A stretch of 64,000 nucleotides of DNA, from contig VSDK01012768.1 of NCBI GenBank assembly GCA_009767595.1, positions 178,485-242,484 of the forward strand, written 5' to 3'. The position numbers and the translations under genes were made by a program. The stretch's first letter is position 1. Each line of letters begins with the position of its first letter. The notes under the pieces were generated by a model. That model was not told the origin of the DNA. It searched no databases and saw only the letters and a program-made list of their open reading frames with translations. This document shows positions 33,901 to 44,530 of the stretch, one piece after another. This stretch comes from Symbiodinium kawagutii. Its lineage: Eukaryota > Sar > Dinophyceae > Suessiales > Symbiodiniaceae.

Positions 33901-34334
33901 AATCAGAGCTATACAAGATAGTTGCATGATAGCGCGTAATGTGATTTATGGTAGAACAGCCATGTAAGACTGTCTTAGCACCATTCGCTGCAATCTACCA
34001 ATTATAGAATCTATCAGCACTGAATAGCTATCAATTGTTGAAACAACTATTGATATATCTTATATATATAGGAAAATATCTAAGTATACATAGAATAGCT
34101 AGCTGTTATTAAACAAACAATGACTAAATGCATAAACTAGTATAATCTAATTAGTCTTTTTATTGACTATGTGACTATGTGCTTACACCCGATGCAAATG
34201 TATGTAAATAGAAAAATAGAAACAGGTATGAGGTATGAACTAATAATTGTAGTGGATATTGCCATGACTCAACTAACTACTAATTGAATTACTATCTCGG
34301 TCCTGTCGGGTTTTTTACCATTTTGGACAAATAG
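30986..34334. other. AT-rich region without a supported gene
   Basis: A plus-strand patch at 31850-31980 (HAQAHRKQRQAEEPRSHFF) is weakly coding-like. From 32500 to 34300 the sequence is strongly AT-rich with no exon. A repeated 22-mer starting CCGTAAATAAA occurs at 33291 and 33335. Confidence 0.5.
31753..31802. repeat. Perfect 14-bp inverted repeat (hairpin)
   Basis: TAGTAGGTAACCAA and its exact reverse complement are separated by 22 nt. It could be a short foldback element or a structured RNA site. Confidence 0.7.
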
Positions 34335-34670
34335 CAAAAACCTCGAGAAAACAAAAAAACAGATTGCAAACCCCAAGGTTCCAAGATTGTTGGTTACATG
34401 GGTCTTGCAATCTTGTCTTTTTTTGTTTGTTTGGTTTTCTCATGTTTTTCCCTTTTAGAAAAATTCAACAACCTCGAGAAGCCAAAAAAAACAAAAAGAA
34501 CCAAATTGCAAACCCCAAGGTTCCAAGATTGCTCTTTACATGGGTCTTGCAATCTTGCCTTTTTTTTGTTCTTTTGGTGTCATGGGTCTTGCAATCTTGG
34601 TTTTTGTTTTTTGGTTTTCTCAAAGGTTTTTACCATTTTCAAAAATTAGCACATGGGTCTTGCAATGTTT
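34335..34670. repeat. Tandem duplication, unit about 141 bp
   Basis: A unit starting near ACCTCGAGAA and containing GCAAACCCCAAGGTTCCAAG and CATGGGTCTTGCAATCTTG is present twice, with two further copies of the CATGGGTCTTGCAAT part. Within each unit CCAAGATTG and CAATCTTG form a small inverted pair. Confidence 0.8.
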
Positions 34671-36817
34671 GTTTTTGGCAGATGTGTGGATGGTGTAATT
34701 TCGTGCTAATTTGCGTAGTGGCCTTTTCTGATTGAAAACTGACTGCAGCCACATCCGCCAACATTGGCCAACACTTCTCCCAGCACATCCCCATGATGTC
34801 CTTCTGGTAAGAAGAATAATGAGAATATAAGAATAGAAGGGTCGACTTAGTAGCAATTAGCTATTGGCTGCCAATGTAAGAGGTCTCCCCTCAACCAACT
34901 AGTTGGAACCACTATCGCCTTGTTTTCCAACCACTATTGGCCATTGTCAACCATTAACTATACCGACCATCATCCACCCTGAGCTATGCACCAGCTTAAA
35001 TGAAAAAACAAAGTTCCTAGTCACCTCCTTGCTGTCAACCACGATCAACCGCGACCAACCATCACCAACCATCGTAAACTACAGCGGTCATTCGGCAACA
35101 GGTGATCCTGATCCAAGCATCGACGCAGTCAATGCCTCCGTTTGCATCCAGATCCGCATGAGCAAAAAGCCGAGACATCTTCTCCTGATGATGGTGAACT
35201 GGTTGGCGGTTGACCCCCCCCTGTGAAAAGCATGCTTGCCGACCAACTAAACCAGCCCTTGGTTACTATTGGATATTTAAAGCGACCAACCAGTTAACAG
35301 TTTGTAGTATTTGAAAATGATAGAGCACGATACTGTTGGTTAAAGACCCGTGATCGTGAGTGATAGATTCTAGGACTTTAGATAGGGGACAACACCCGAC
35401 TGTCCCACAACTTTGAATGAAAGGTCATGGTTTCAAAATGACTTATGAAGTTTATAAACATGGTTGACAATGGCTTATGCTAGAGAGTGGAAACAAACAG
35501 CAAGCATCACGAGCGTGTGCTGATACGCCCTTCGACCACGGTCACTGATTGTTGAGAGCATTTGACAGCGAACCATCAACAAATCCGAATGGACCAGTCA
35601 TACGATCTGAGTTGATCAATAAAACCTAGCATCATTTAACAACAAACCTACATGGCAGTGGGTCAAACCCTTGGTTCCCATGCTTCCCCTATCATTAACC
35701 AACTGATTTTCTTTATCATTGTTGGTGATTATCACCCAGTAGATAGTTGGTGAACTACTTGACCCACCTCGCCACAGCTGCTTGATATCGTAGCTGATGA
35801 ACTCCACCACTTCCGCGGCGTTGGGTTTCATCGTCGCCATTGGTGAAGGATCGGACCCACTGCACGGCGCTTCCACTGCACGGCGCCAGTTGGTTGGAAT
35901 GACAAGGGGATGTTTCACTGGTACGAAGCCTTATGACCCAGCATCGCTAGCAGCTGTTAACCAGTACACTTGTAATTATCAACCATGATTTGCCATTGCC
36001 AACCTATAGTATTAATCAGTATGAACGAATACCAACAGAGTATCAACCACTAGCAACATGTAGCAACAATCCTCGACCAGATTTCCCACTCGATTATCAT
36101 TGGGACCATCAGTTGCCGTTGCCGAAGTCCAATCGATGACACCAACCACAGGCGTTGCAGCATGTCGCGGTGATCCTTGTGTAGTCGCACCGCCCTTTCC
36201 TTGCTCTTCAGCATGATACCTCGCTGGGATAAACTTCAAATGATCATGGTTAATTAATGACTGAGAAAATGAAAAAGAGTTTCTTTGTTAATCATAAAGA
36301 GTTAATTAGATCGTGGAGGCATACCAGGCATACCATTGACAACGATAGGTTAAATAACAAATGCATACAAATGCTAGCAATGGTTCGTACATGTTAGTAA
36401 CGCTCACTAATGGTTCCTACCTCAAGAGCAGTGCAACGCGATCGGCGGGACGTGTGCAAACCTCCTCGCAAGAAGGGTCCACACCATATCATGGTTACTT
36501 ACATCCGCCAGTGATCTTCACCTACTCACCCACCTTGCCATGGTTGAAAAGTGAACCACCTGACCCAACAAAGCTTCAACATGCCATCCCCTCTCAAGAC
36601 GTGTGGCTATCGTCCATTGAGGCCACCTTCATTGTTTCCTGGTGGCCAGAACTGGCTGACATGGGCGGCCCTCGTAGTCTCCAGAATCTTATATTCTAGG
36701 TTGGCTGGTTTGCCGGCAAAAGTCCCAAGAAGGCTGCTACGGTCACTTGAACCCTAGCTTGTCTCTCTCTCCATCGCTATAAGGTCACTCTGAATCTTAG
36801 CTTGAGAGCCATTTCCG
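34671..36817. other. Mostly non-coding, one weak exon patch
   Basis: Plus-strand 36510-36690 reads FTYSPTLPWLKSEPPDPTKL and FIVSWWPELADMGGPRSL and may be an exon, but splice sites are unclear. The rest is ACCATCA-type simple sequence. Confidence 0.4.
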
Positions 36818-37019
36818 TCATGATTTGCGGAGCGCACGAAGGGTGGTGGCATGCTGAGGTTCAGGGCATGCACAACTGGTCTTCACCACAAAGCATGTGT
36901 GAAACTTGCACTGCCAAGTTTCTGTTAAGAAAACGCCGGTGATAACTTTGATCACCTGAGTCTCCCCCAGCCACTTGGACGAGGAAAACAACCACACGCC
37001 GTGAAGACCCAACTGGCAT
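36818..37019 (-). CDS. Terminal exon of an unrecognised host gene
   Basis: After acceptor ACCTCCAAG the frame reads CQLGLHGVWLFSSSKWLGET, then ITGVFLTETWQCKFHTCFVV and ATTLRALRKS to a TGA stop. One leading base completes an Arg codon with the two trailing bases of the exon at 37286-37511, so the phase is consistent. Five cysteines are present. No family recognised. Confidence 0.5.
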
Positions 37020-37285
37020 CTTGGAGGTGGACCTTCTTAGACATCCATGTGCACATGACACCTGAGGTAAGAAGCGCAATTTATCTTCAGAGCTCGTGCA
37101 AGTTGACAAGGGAGAGGGGGAGGGCGTTAAGTTTTTTTGAGTGTGTCAAAGTCACACTTTTTTCTTGGAGGTCGGGAAGTGCCAATGGAGGTGTAATCCA
37201 TTAACCTCTGAGATCAGAATGTGAAAACCATTATTTCATCATCTTAAAAATAATGTTTCCTCCTTAGATTTCAGCAAAACTTCAC

Positions 37286-37511
37286 CTTCCATTCTTGGCC
37301 CCGCCGGCACGATCCTCTCTGTAGCTGGGAGTTTTGTTTGTTTTGTCAGCCATCCAGGCCCAAGGTACAGCAAAGCCCAGGACAACTTGAAAGGCCAAGG
37401 TGAAAATCGTGTACCATTCGCTGACTTTCTCCTCAGCGCGGCAGGATTGACTGCCCCAAAATGGACATTTCTCCACCGATGGGTCGAAGCGCCTTGTAGA
37501 AAATGCCTCAT
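37286..37511 (-). CDS. Internal exon with a transmembrane segment
   Basis: Acceptor GAGTCACCAG and donor GGAAG/GTGAAG. It encodes EAFSTRRFDPSVEKCPFWGS, a probable membrane helix (WYTIFTLAFQVVLGFAVPWA), then a polar tail NKTPSYREDRAGGAKNG. Phases match the exons on both sides. This suggests a single-pass or multi-pass membrane protein, otherwise unrecognised. Confidence 0.55.
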
Positions 37512-37720
37512 CTGGTGACTCATAGCTCCTCTACGGACTAGACCCTCAAATCCAGGACACCATTTCAATGTAAGTACACACATGTCCTCAGCTACAACTC
37601 GTGATTTGCCATCTCGGACTTTTCGTCATGCAAAATCATGGAATTTCCCCGGCTCAACTGCTTGATCTCCCACGACACTTGGGTGAAACAACTCCCGTGG
37701 TGCAGCACACCCTGACTCAC

Positions 37721-37839
37721 CGATCTGCCAAGGTGCGGACAAAATTCGCGAGATGGGAACCCAGTTGCCCAACGTCAGCTCCTGGGCGGTCGGCGGTCGC
37801 TCGATGTTGAGCAGCTCTCTGCTGTTGAGTCTATGCCTT
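37721..37839 (-). CDS. Upstream exon of the same host gene
   Basis: Acceptor GACTGCTCAG and a consensus donor (ATCG/GTGAGT). It encodes RHRLNSRELLNIERPPTAQE and LTLGNWVPISRILSAPWQI. Its final G joins AT of the next exon to give Asp. The intron upstream holds a MITE and probably the LINE at 38.2-46.2 kb. Exons 5' of the LINE were not identified with confidence. Confidence 0.55.
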
Positions 37840-37867
37840 CTGAGCAGTCATTGTTCAAAAACCAGCC

Positions 37868-38003
37868 TTACGTTGGGTGGGCCCCCAACCACTAAGCTGG
37901 GTTATAATATGATCTGAATAGGGCTAACTACATCTCATATCTAACTACCAGTTATAGGGGTTATAGCCCAACTTATGAATGCTTGGGGGCCCACCTTGTA
38001 GAT
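37868..38003. mobile_element. MITE with GGTGGGCCCCCAA inverted ends
   Basis: Left end: GGTGGGCCCCCAACCAC then TAAGCTGGGTTATAA. Right end: TTATAGCCCAACTTA then TTGGGGGCCCACC. The two form an imperfect inverted repeat around about 60 bp of AT-rich sequence. A related right half recurs at about 62571-62620. No coding capacity. Confidence 0.75.
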
Positions 38004-38220
38004 TGATCCGCAAGTGCTGCTTTCGCTTGCTGCTACGCCCAGGCCTTGCTGATCACAAACTCGTTGTCGTTTGGTCGAGGTGAATCTGCACATTTGTGCA
38101 TTTTTTTGCCATTGCATGCTATCTGGGGGCAGTGCCCGCTAGCTCAAGGTGAAACAGGGCATGCAGTCTTCCCTTGCGACAGAAAAATCACAGCTGTGAG
38201 CACAAATACTAGAACTAGTA

Positions 38221-39216
38221 TCAGTCTAATTGGCTCAAGTTAGGATGTCGCAAATGGAAGTCTGGCTGGATGAACTGCTGGTCAAGATCGACATCTCCTG
38301 CATACAAATCAAAGAAGTCTTCACGGAAGGTCGTCATCTCTTCTGAAGAACATTCCGTCGTGTCTCTGCGAGTGAAGGCATCAACGAAGCACCATGCTAA
38401 CCCTGCGTTGAGGTCAGGTGGGTACTCCTTCGCTTTGCTGGTCATCCAGGCTCCACTGCTGTCCTTGCCGGACAAGACTTGTAGTTGAGTCCAGTCCACA
38501 GGCCGTTCAAATCGTTTTAAACAGCGGCGAAAGTGCGGTAGAAAGCCTGAAGCAAAGTTTGTAGGTTTGGCACTCAGGCTGCCAAACTTAGCCTGATACA
38601 CTTCATGTTTCACTAGCAGTTTCTCATGTAGCAGTCGTGTGAACCATGGTAGCCTCCAAATAGAGGCTCTGTCGCAGCGTTTAGGCTCCCTGGGATGTTC
38701 TGTCACGGTGGGGACAGAATGACACGTGGCCCAAAGAACCAGTCGGACAGCAACAAACAGCAAATGATTACTGATTTCAAGTTGTTCAAGTTCGGCACGG
38801 GTGAGCTGAGGGAGACAGAACGGGTCCTCTGCTGATCTCAAGGGTCTGGGGCCTCGATATTCGGTAGCAACATGTCGGGCTTCTGACCATGTTTCACATG
38901 GCGGGGCTAAAAGAAGCCCTGCCACCCATCCTGCTGTGATCCAAGACTTAAAGCGCAGCAACAGCTCTTCTTTGTAAACGTCATGTTTCGTGGAAAGGGC
39001 CAGATCCACAAGAAGGACGAAACCCTCCTTACCTGCTTGTTGAGGAAAACGTTCAACCTGGAACTGGAAATCATCTTTCCGTCGTCTGCCAGAAAAGATG
39101 TATAAGAACACAGGTTTGCAACGCAGCAATGTTGGACGCAACGGCAGCTCAGTGAGCAACTTGGAGCGTTCATGTTGCAATTCTACACTTAGCTGGTATG
39201 TGACTAGATCTGCCTG
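38221..39216 (-). CDS. ORF3: methyltransferase-like C-terminal region of the LINE
   Basis: The frame continues directly from ORF2 past a single TAG (39217-39219) and runs about 331 codons to the stop at 38221. Visible motifs are FLYIFSGRRRKDD near the start, LLLAPPCETWSEARH, VTEHPREPKRCD, and near the end AKEYPPDLNAGLAWCFVDAF. FSGxxR, PPCETWS and TEHP are spaced like motifs I, IV (PPCQ) and VI (ENV) of cytosine-C5 DNA methyltransferases. Capture of cytosine methyltransferases by retrotransposons of Symbiodinium has been reported; whether this ORF belongs there is not checked. The PPC cysteine is present, so a catalytic centre is possible, but the remaining motifs are weak and activity is not claimed. 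It is probably translated as an extension of ORF2 in intact copies. Confidence 0.65.
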   Translation of the reverse strand, partial: QADLVTYQLSVELQHERSKLLTELPLRPTLLRCKPVFLYIFSGRRRKDDFQFQVERFPQQAGKEGFVLLVDLALSTKHDVYKEELLLRFKSWITAGWVAGLLLAPPCETWSEARHVATEYRGPRPLRSAEDPFCLPQLTRAELEQLEISNHLLFVAVRLVLWATCHSVPTVTEHPREPKRCDRASIWRLPWFTRLLHEKLLVKHEVYQAKFGSLSAKPTNFASGFLPHFRRCLKRFERPVDWTQLQVLSGKDSSGAWMTSKAKEYPPDLNAGLAWCFVDAFTRRDTTECSSEEMTTFREDFFDLYAGDVDLDQQFIQPDFHLRHPNLSQLD

Positions 39217-42200
39217 CTAAAGTTGATCTGCGATAACTTGACGTTTCAAAACACTGGACACAGGCAGGGCTGTGTTTGTAGGTGGTTTGAGATGCAAGGT
39301 GCGCAGAGTCAAAATTGCGTCACAGGAAGAAGGTCCAGCCAGGGGGTACGAACCAGGGATCAAGGCACAATCTTGCCATAGGGCAATCAATTCCTGTAAG
39401 AGCAACTGCTGTTGTGCTTGAAGTGGAGTGGGCACACGGTCTTGACGTGTTAACAAGGTCTGAGTCAGCTCAGTGGCCAAGTTGCCATGGTAGGGGACCT
39501 GCTGTAGATCTTGGAATGCCGCATCAAGATCGTCGTCACCAATGGCAGCCAAGGTATTCTCCACTGTGGATTGCCAAGTATGTGGGTCAATCACAGGTTG
39601 ATGGCGGCAGTCTTTGACATATTGTTGGATGCACCGTTGCCAAGGCCATGGAATCAAAGGCCCAGCAGCTCTGCACATCGGAACCTTGTGTGTGGTGTTG
39701 CGGAGTTGCTTCCGCTGCTGTTTGGTGAAGGCCAATGCTTCCTCTTGCACTGCTGCCAGTTCATCATCCGACAGTGGTGAAGTAGTCATGGCAAGTTTGA
39801 CTAAACAACCTGTGCGCATGTACTTCAGGTGGTGGATCACCTGCTGACGGCCTTGATAAACTTTTAAGCAAGCTCTGCAAACATTGTTGGTGACAAATCT
39901 TTGAGCCATGCTGGAGACTTGATGCTGCTTGAATGCATGTGTGCATAGCTTCTGATACGAATCAAAAACCGCTGAGCAAGCATGGCATTGGTAGCTGAGC
40001 GTGTGACTAGGCTCTGCTGATGGCACATCCAAAATGGAAAAGGAAACACCGAGTTCCCGTGCTTCTTGGTTGTATGCATTTTGAAACCTTCTGAACCCTT
40101 GCCAAATGTTAAGATATGCAATCAAAACTTTGGAAGCCTGTTTGGCAAACAGGGTCAGGGCTTTGGGTTGTCGGTAGCTAATCTCTGCAAGCTGCGCTGT
40201 GTCTTGATACTGTGCAGCTGACAGCAAAGGTTCGTTCTGGACCAGGGATCCAACCTGAGTGATGTCACGATGGATCTGCGCAAGCCAGCCAGAATTAGGA
40301 TCTTGGGCCTGCAAGATCGCCATCACTTCTGTCATCTCGGTTTGCATCAGGCGATCGAAGAGACTAAACCGCTGCATGATCAACAGAAAAAGAGGTGGAA
40401 ACAATTTGCAATCGGCTATAATGTCTAGTCGATGTGTGCCTGGACCTCTTTTGACATGAGGTGCGATGCTGCAGTACATGTTCCAAATTTGAGTGTTGAA
40501 AAAACGGAGTGTATGTACATGCATCTGCTGCCAAGCTCCAGCACCATAGGTGATGCGGGAGAGAACCAAGGATTTGAACAGTCGACATTTGACTGCAACT
40601 GGAAATCTGGGCGATTTGAAGATGTTTTTCCTCAACAACTTCATCATTGGTTGAACTGCCAGTACCCTCCGTTTGACATCACACGAGGGTTGTCCAGAGT
40701 GGTCCTGCAAGGAACCCAGATATAGGTAATCTGGGACAATGGCAGCTGTCATTGGAACATCACTGACGTGGCATGAAAACGAAATGCGGGGTTTTTGAGG
40801 GTCATCTTTCTGTAATGCAGCCCAAGTGGATCGTGCGGTCGGGCCTCGAAGAGCAAGCAAAACTGCTGTCTTGTCAATTCCGTGATTGAGGGCCAACCCG
40901 TAGGTTGCAGCAACATCATGGACAATGCTCAAGGCTTGCTCGATGTGATCCAACAATCTGGCTGGCATTTGGTGCTGAAGGGTAAAAACCACATCATCAA
41001 CCCAGCATGCTTGTATGATTTGCTGAGAAGGCATGTCACCTNNNNNNNNNNTCCTGCTGGGATCCAAGTCAATGGAAGTTCGATGTGAATCTCTTGCTGT
41101 ACAAAACGAGAGCGAACAACTTCCAAAAAACGTGACATGATAAAGGCGAACAAAATGTCCGCAACTGAATCTCCTGGTTTGGTGCCAGCTCGGGTGCAAG
41201 TAAACGAATTCAAACTGTGCCTCATGGTAAACCAAGTGGTACTTAACAGCGAAGAAACCTGAGCATTAAGATGGCTGGAGGCGTTTGCAGCGGCCAATGC
41301 AGGTGTTTCGAAAATGCGCTGTTTGAACTCATGGAAAAGGGTTGAGGACCAACCATTTTGAATAAAGATCTGAGCAAGTGTGGAGTCTGACACAAACTGC
41401 TTTACAAGGAGAGGTCGACAGGCACGATAAAATGCTTGCTTAAGATCGATGAAAATGGCTCCACTGGATAAATGCAGGGTTCTGGCACGATGCGCAAATG
41501 ACTGAACAAAAAGATGCAACATGTCTGTGCCTAAGCGAGGTACACCACCTGCTTGAGTGGAGAAGCGGCAGTTCTCAAAAATAGGCAAGAGACGCCTACG
41601 CAACATGCCATGACTAATCTTGGACATGAAGTCTGCCAACAAAATAGATCGATATTTATCGGCCAAAAAACTGATTTGATTGGTTTTTGGCAAAGAAAAA
41701 ATCTCACCTCCTCTCCAGCGCAAGGGCTCTGTACATCGCAAGGCGCACTTGGCCATCAATGGCCATAGGAGGGTGGAAAACAAAATTGCGTCCGTTTGAA
41801 AGACCTCAGCTGGGAGACCATCTGGACCTGGGCTCTTGTTCCTTCGAGCAGCCATGATATATTCTTGGATATCACCTAGATTTGGCATCGTCTGCAAGTC
41901 AAAAACAAGTGAATCAGGCGCATGGCGAGGGGCCTGACAAGATGCCAATGCTTGAATCTGATGAGGTTCTAAGTGAAGTCCATCTTCTGGTGAGGAGAAG
42001 TGTTGACGCATGTGTTCTACAGCAGAATCATGGGCTGGAGCCCAATGACCATCAGGGAGCTTGATGGCTGGAATGGGTCGAAACTGTGACACATTGCGTC
42101 GCTGAGTCTGCCCAAGTAAAGTGCGCAGCGATCTGTAGAGCTTACGTGGGTCATTTTTATGGGCAGCTGTTTCTACCTCATCTGCAATCATGGTGGCTGC

Positions 42201-44462
42201 TTGAATGCGATCCTGTTTGCTGGCATGGCGAGTCAAGGGATGGAGAAGCTGCTTTTGTTGGAGCAGCCACCATCCATAAATATCACATTGATGAATGAGT
42301 GCATGGATCATACACAACACTCTTGGATGTGGGTGGAAGCTAGTAGCTCGTACTCTGCTTTGGGTCACTGCAAGCCAGCAATGCATGACCGATTTCAAAC
42401 GAAACATCTTGGATTGTTTGAACACTGCAACGGCTGCTTTGCTAAATTGCTTACGCAACTGAACTAATTGCCAAGTGTCCTGAGACATGTAACGTTGCTT
42501 TGGCAATGTTCTATCTTTCTGAAAGCATTGATGTGCTGCTTGCTGCAGCCATGCTGTGATAAGTTCAGCATGTAACCCAGTACCAACCTCCCAAGGTATC
42601 ACAGGAAAGTTGCGAACTTGTTCACAAAAGGCATCAATGGCTTCGGGTTGTCGGCACTTGCGAGTATCAATTCGTGGTCTCCAAGCAGCAACATGTTTGG
42701 AGCGTGCACGACTCATACGGACTGTCAACTGAACCACATGATGATCATCTCTGGGCGTCAAAAGGTCGAAAGCATAATCAACCTGAGATGTCACATGAAA
42801 CAATTTTAATGCATCTGGTATGAGGATGAAATCGTTCCTACAACGATGACCTTCCGGAGAAGTCCATGTATAGGAAGGTCCGTGATGACAGTCGGAAAAA
42901 GTCGATGGTGCCCACATGCGATTGTCCAGCAGGAAGCTGTGCAACATGGTGCCGGTGTATGATTCCTGCTCTGGATCATTGTGAGAAATGGCCTCGCTGC
43001 ATACAGATCCAATGTGGGCATTGCAATCTCCTAAGATGACCAAAGGCAAATGTGTGTTGGACTGCTGAATAGTGTGCTCAATCGAAGCCCACCAAACCGC
43101 ACAGTCCACTTCTGTCTGACCATGATAAGGAGCATGGAGTACAAGCAACCTCGCATGAAAGTGAGGTGCCTTACATATGGTCAGTAGGTGACGATCATCG
43201 AAGGAAGCAATGTGGAAATGTTCAGCCCGAAAAAACCATTTCCTGTCATGTGATGAAGCATACGGAATGCATTTGTCAATCCAAATCTCACAGCCTCTGG
43301 AGCCAGTATGATGTGCTCCAGACTGAAAAACAATGTGGCTTGTACTGGATCTTTGATGAGCTCCCTGAGTGCGGCATTCTTGAAGGCCTATCACATGATA
43401 CTTGTGGTCGTGACATTGTGATTGCAGAGTGGCTATACGTCCTCTCTGCAACAGCCCTTGAGATTGGGCTTTCTTGGAACCTGGTGAGAGGGTCAGCACG
43501 TTCATGCTAGCAAACGTGATGTCAATGCTGACCTCAACATCTTCTTCTTGCATCTTGGCAGGGTACCAAGTCACGTCTTCAAGTGGCGCATTGAAAAACG
43601 GACCTTCACTCTGAAACACTGCTCGCAGTGTTGTAGGACAAGGTGCTTGGCCCGATGGCAAAAGGTGCATCCATGCAAACCTGAACCTAGGGTTGTTCAA
43701 CGCTGCACTCACATTCTTCGGCAAGGGAGGCGGAACAACGATTCGTTTGGTGATTGCTTTTGCTAAGGCATCAACTGCGTCACTCCATGGATGATCCGAG
43801 TGACTCTTCTGATGATGGAAACTTGGGAGCCGATGCATCATGACAAGGCAATGGCGAAGGGCTCCAATGTTTCGGTGGAGACATTGATATTCCCATGTGG
43901 CTCTCCACTGGTTGAGTCCGGCCGCAAAATCACCAATGGTGCAGTTGTCAAAATGAACACAGCAACCGGTGTGAAATGGATTCTGAAAAATCCAAGCCAG
44001 AACCCAAATCATGCCGGTGGCCTCAGCTGAAAGAGCATCTTGGAGCAGCTCGCCAACTGCATTGCTTTTGCTTGTATACTCACGGCCCTTGTCTAATGGC
44101 TGCGAAGTGGCCCCGTAAAATCTCATGGCATGTCCACATTGCAACAAAACAATGAAAGCCCAGCCTGCTTCATGAGATGTGGGGTCATGTCGATTCAAAC
44201 CAAAACTGCTTCCGTCTACATAGATGTGAACGGAATCAACTGATTCTCCTTCCCAGACAGGCACGGTCTGCAGCAACTGTCTCTGTGAAGAATCCAAGTC
44301 TGGGAGCAAATCCAAAAATCCAAGGTCCCAGAACATGGAATCACATGGCCAAAACTCACACAAGGAGTACAGTGAGTCTACGGCTTGTCGCATGTCTATG
44401 TCAAAACTGTGTGGTGGGATTGCTTCATCAAGACAAATGACCGTAGGAGATGACATGATCAT
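39217..44462 (-). CDS. ORF2: RNase H - endonuclease - reverse transcriptase
   Basis: From the ATG at 44462 the order is unusual. An RNase H fold comes first: VHIYVDGSSFG (Asp83), SNAVGELLQ (Glu138), VHFDNCTIG (Asp172) and WSDAVDALAK (Asp231). An EEP/APE-type endonuclease follows (about 43510-42650) with ECRTQG, LVLHAPYHG, VILGDCNAHIG, SYTWTSPEG and PRDDHHVVQLTV. Then the reverse transcriptase (about 41900-40950): SPGPDGLPAEVF, FIDLKQAFYRAC, AGTKPGDSVADILF and CWVDDVVF. Near the C terminus (about 39850-40000) are a C2H2 finger (YQCHACSAVF...CTHAFKQH) and a CRACLKVYQG...HHLKYMRTGC finger. A 10-N gap at 41042-41051 lies between reverse-transcriptase motifs B and C and shifts the apparent frame, because its length is nominal. 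The ORF ends at a lone TAG that is followed by ORF3 in the same frame. Confidence 0.93.
41042..41051. other. Assembly gap of 10 N in ORF2
   Basis: The true coding frame before the gap (ending LTWIPAG) and after it (starting GDMPSQQ) differ. Frame would be kept if the missing length were 2 modulo 3 instead of 10, so the gap size is a placeholder and the frameshift is not biological. Confidence 0.95.
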
Positions 44463-44530
44463 GTGTGATGAAGAGCCCTTGCATGAAACTGCCAATTGGG
44501 AACCAGGGCTAACATTCCCAACGCAGCCTC

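Noticed and set aside
40929-41235. A biological frameshift in the LINE reverse transcriptase
   Set aside because: The frame change falls exactly at the 10-N gap, whose size is nominal.
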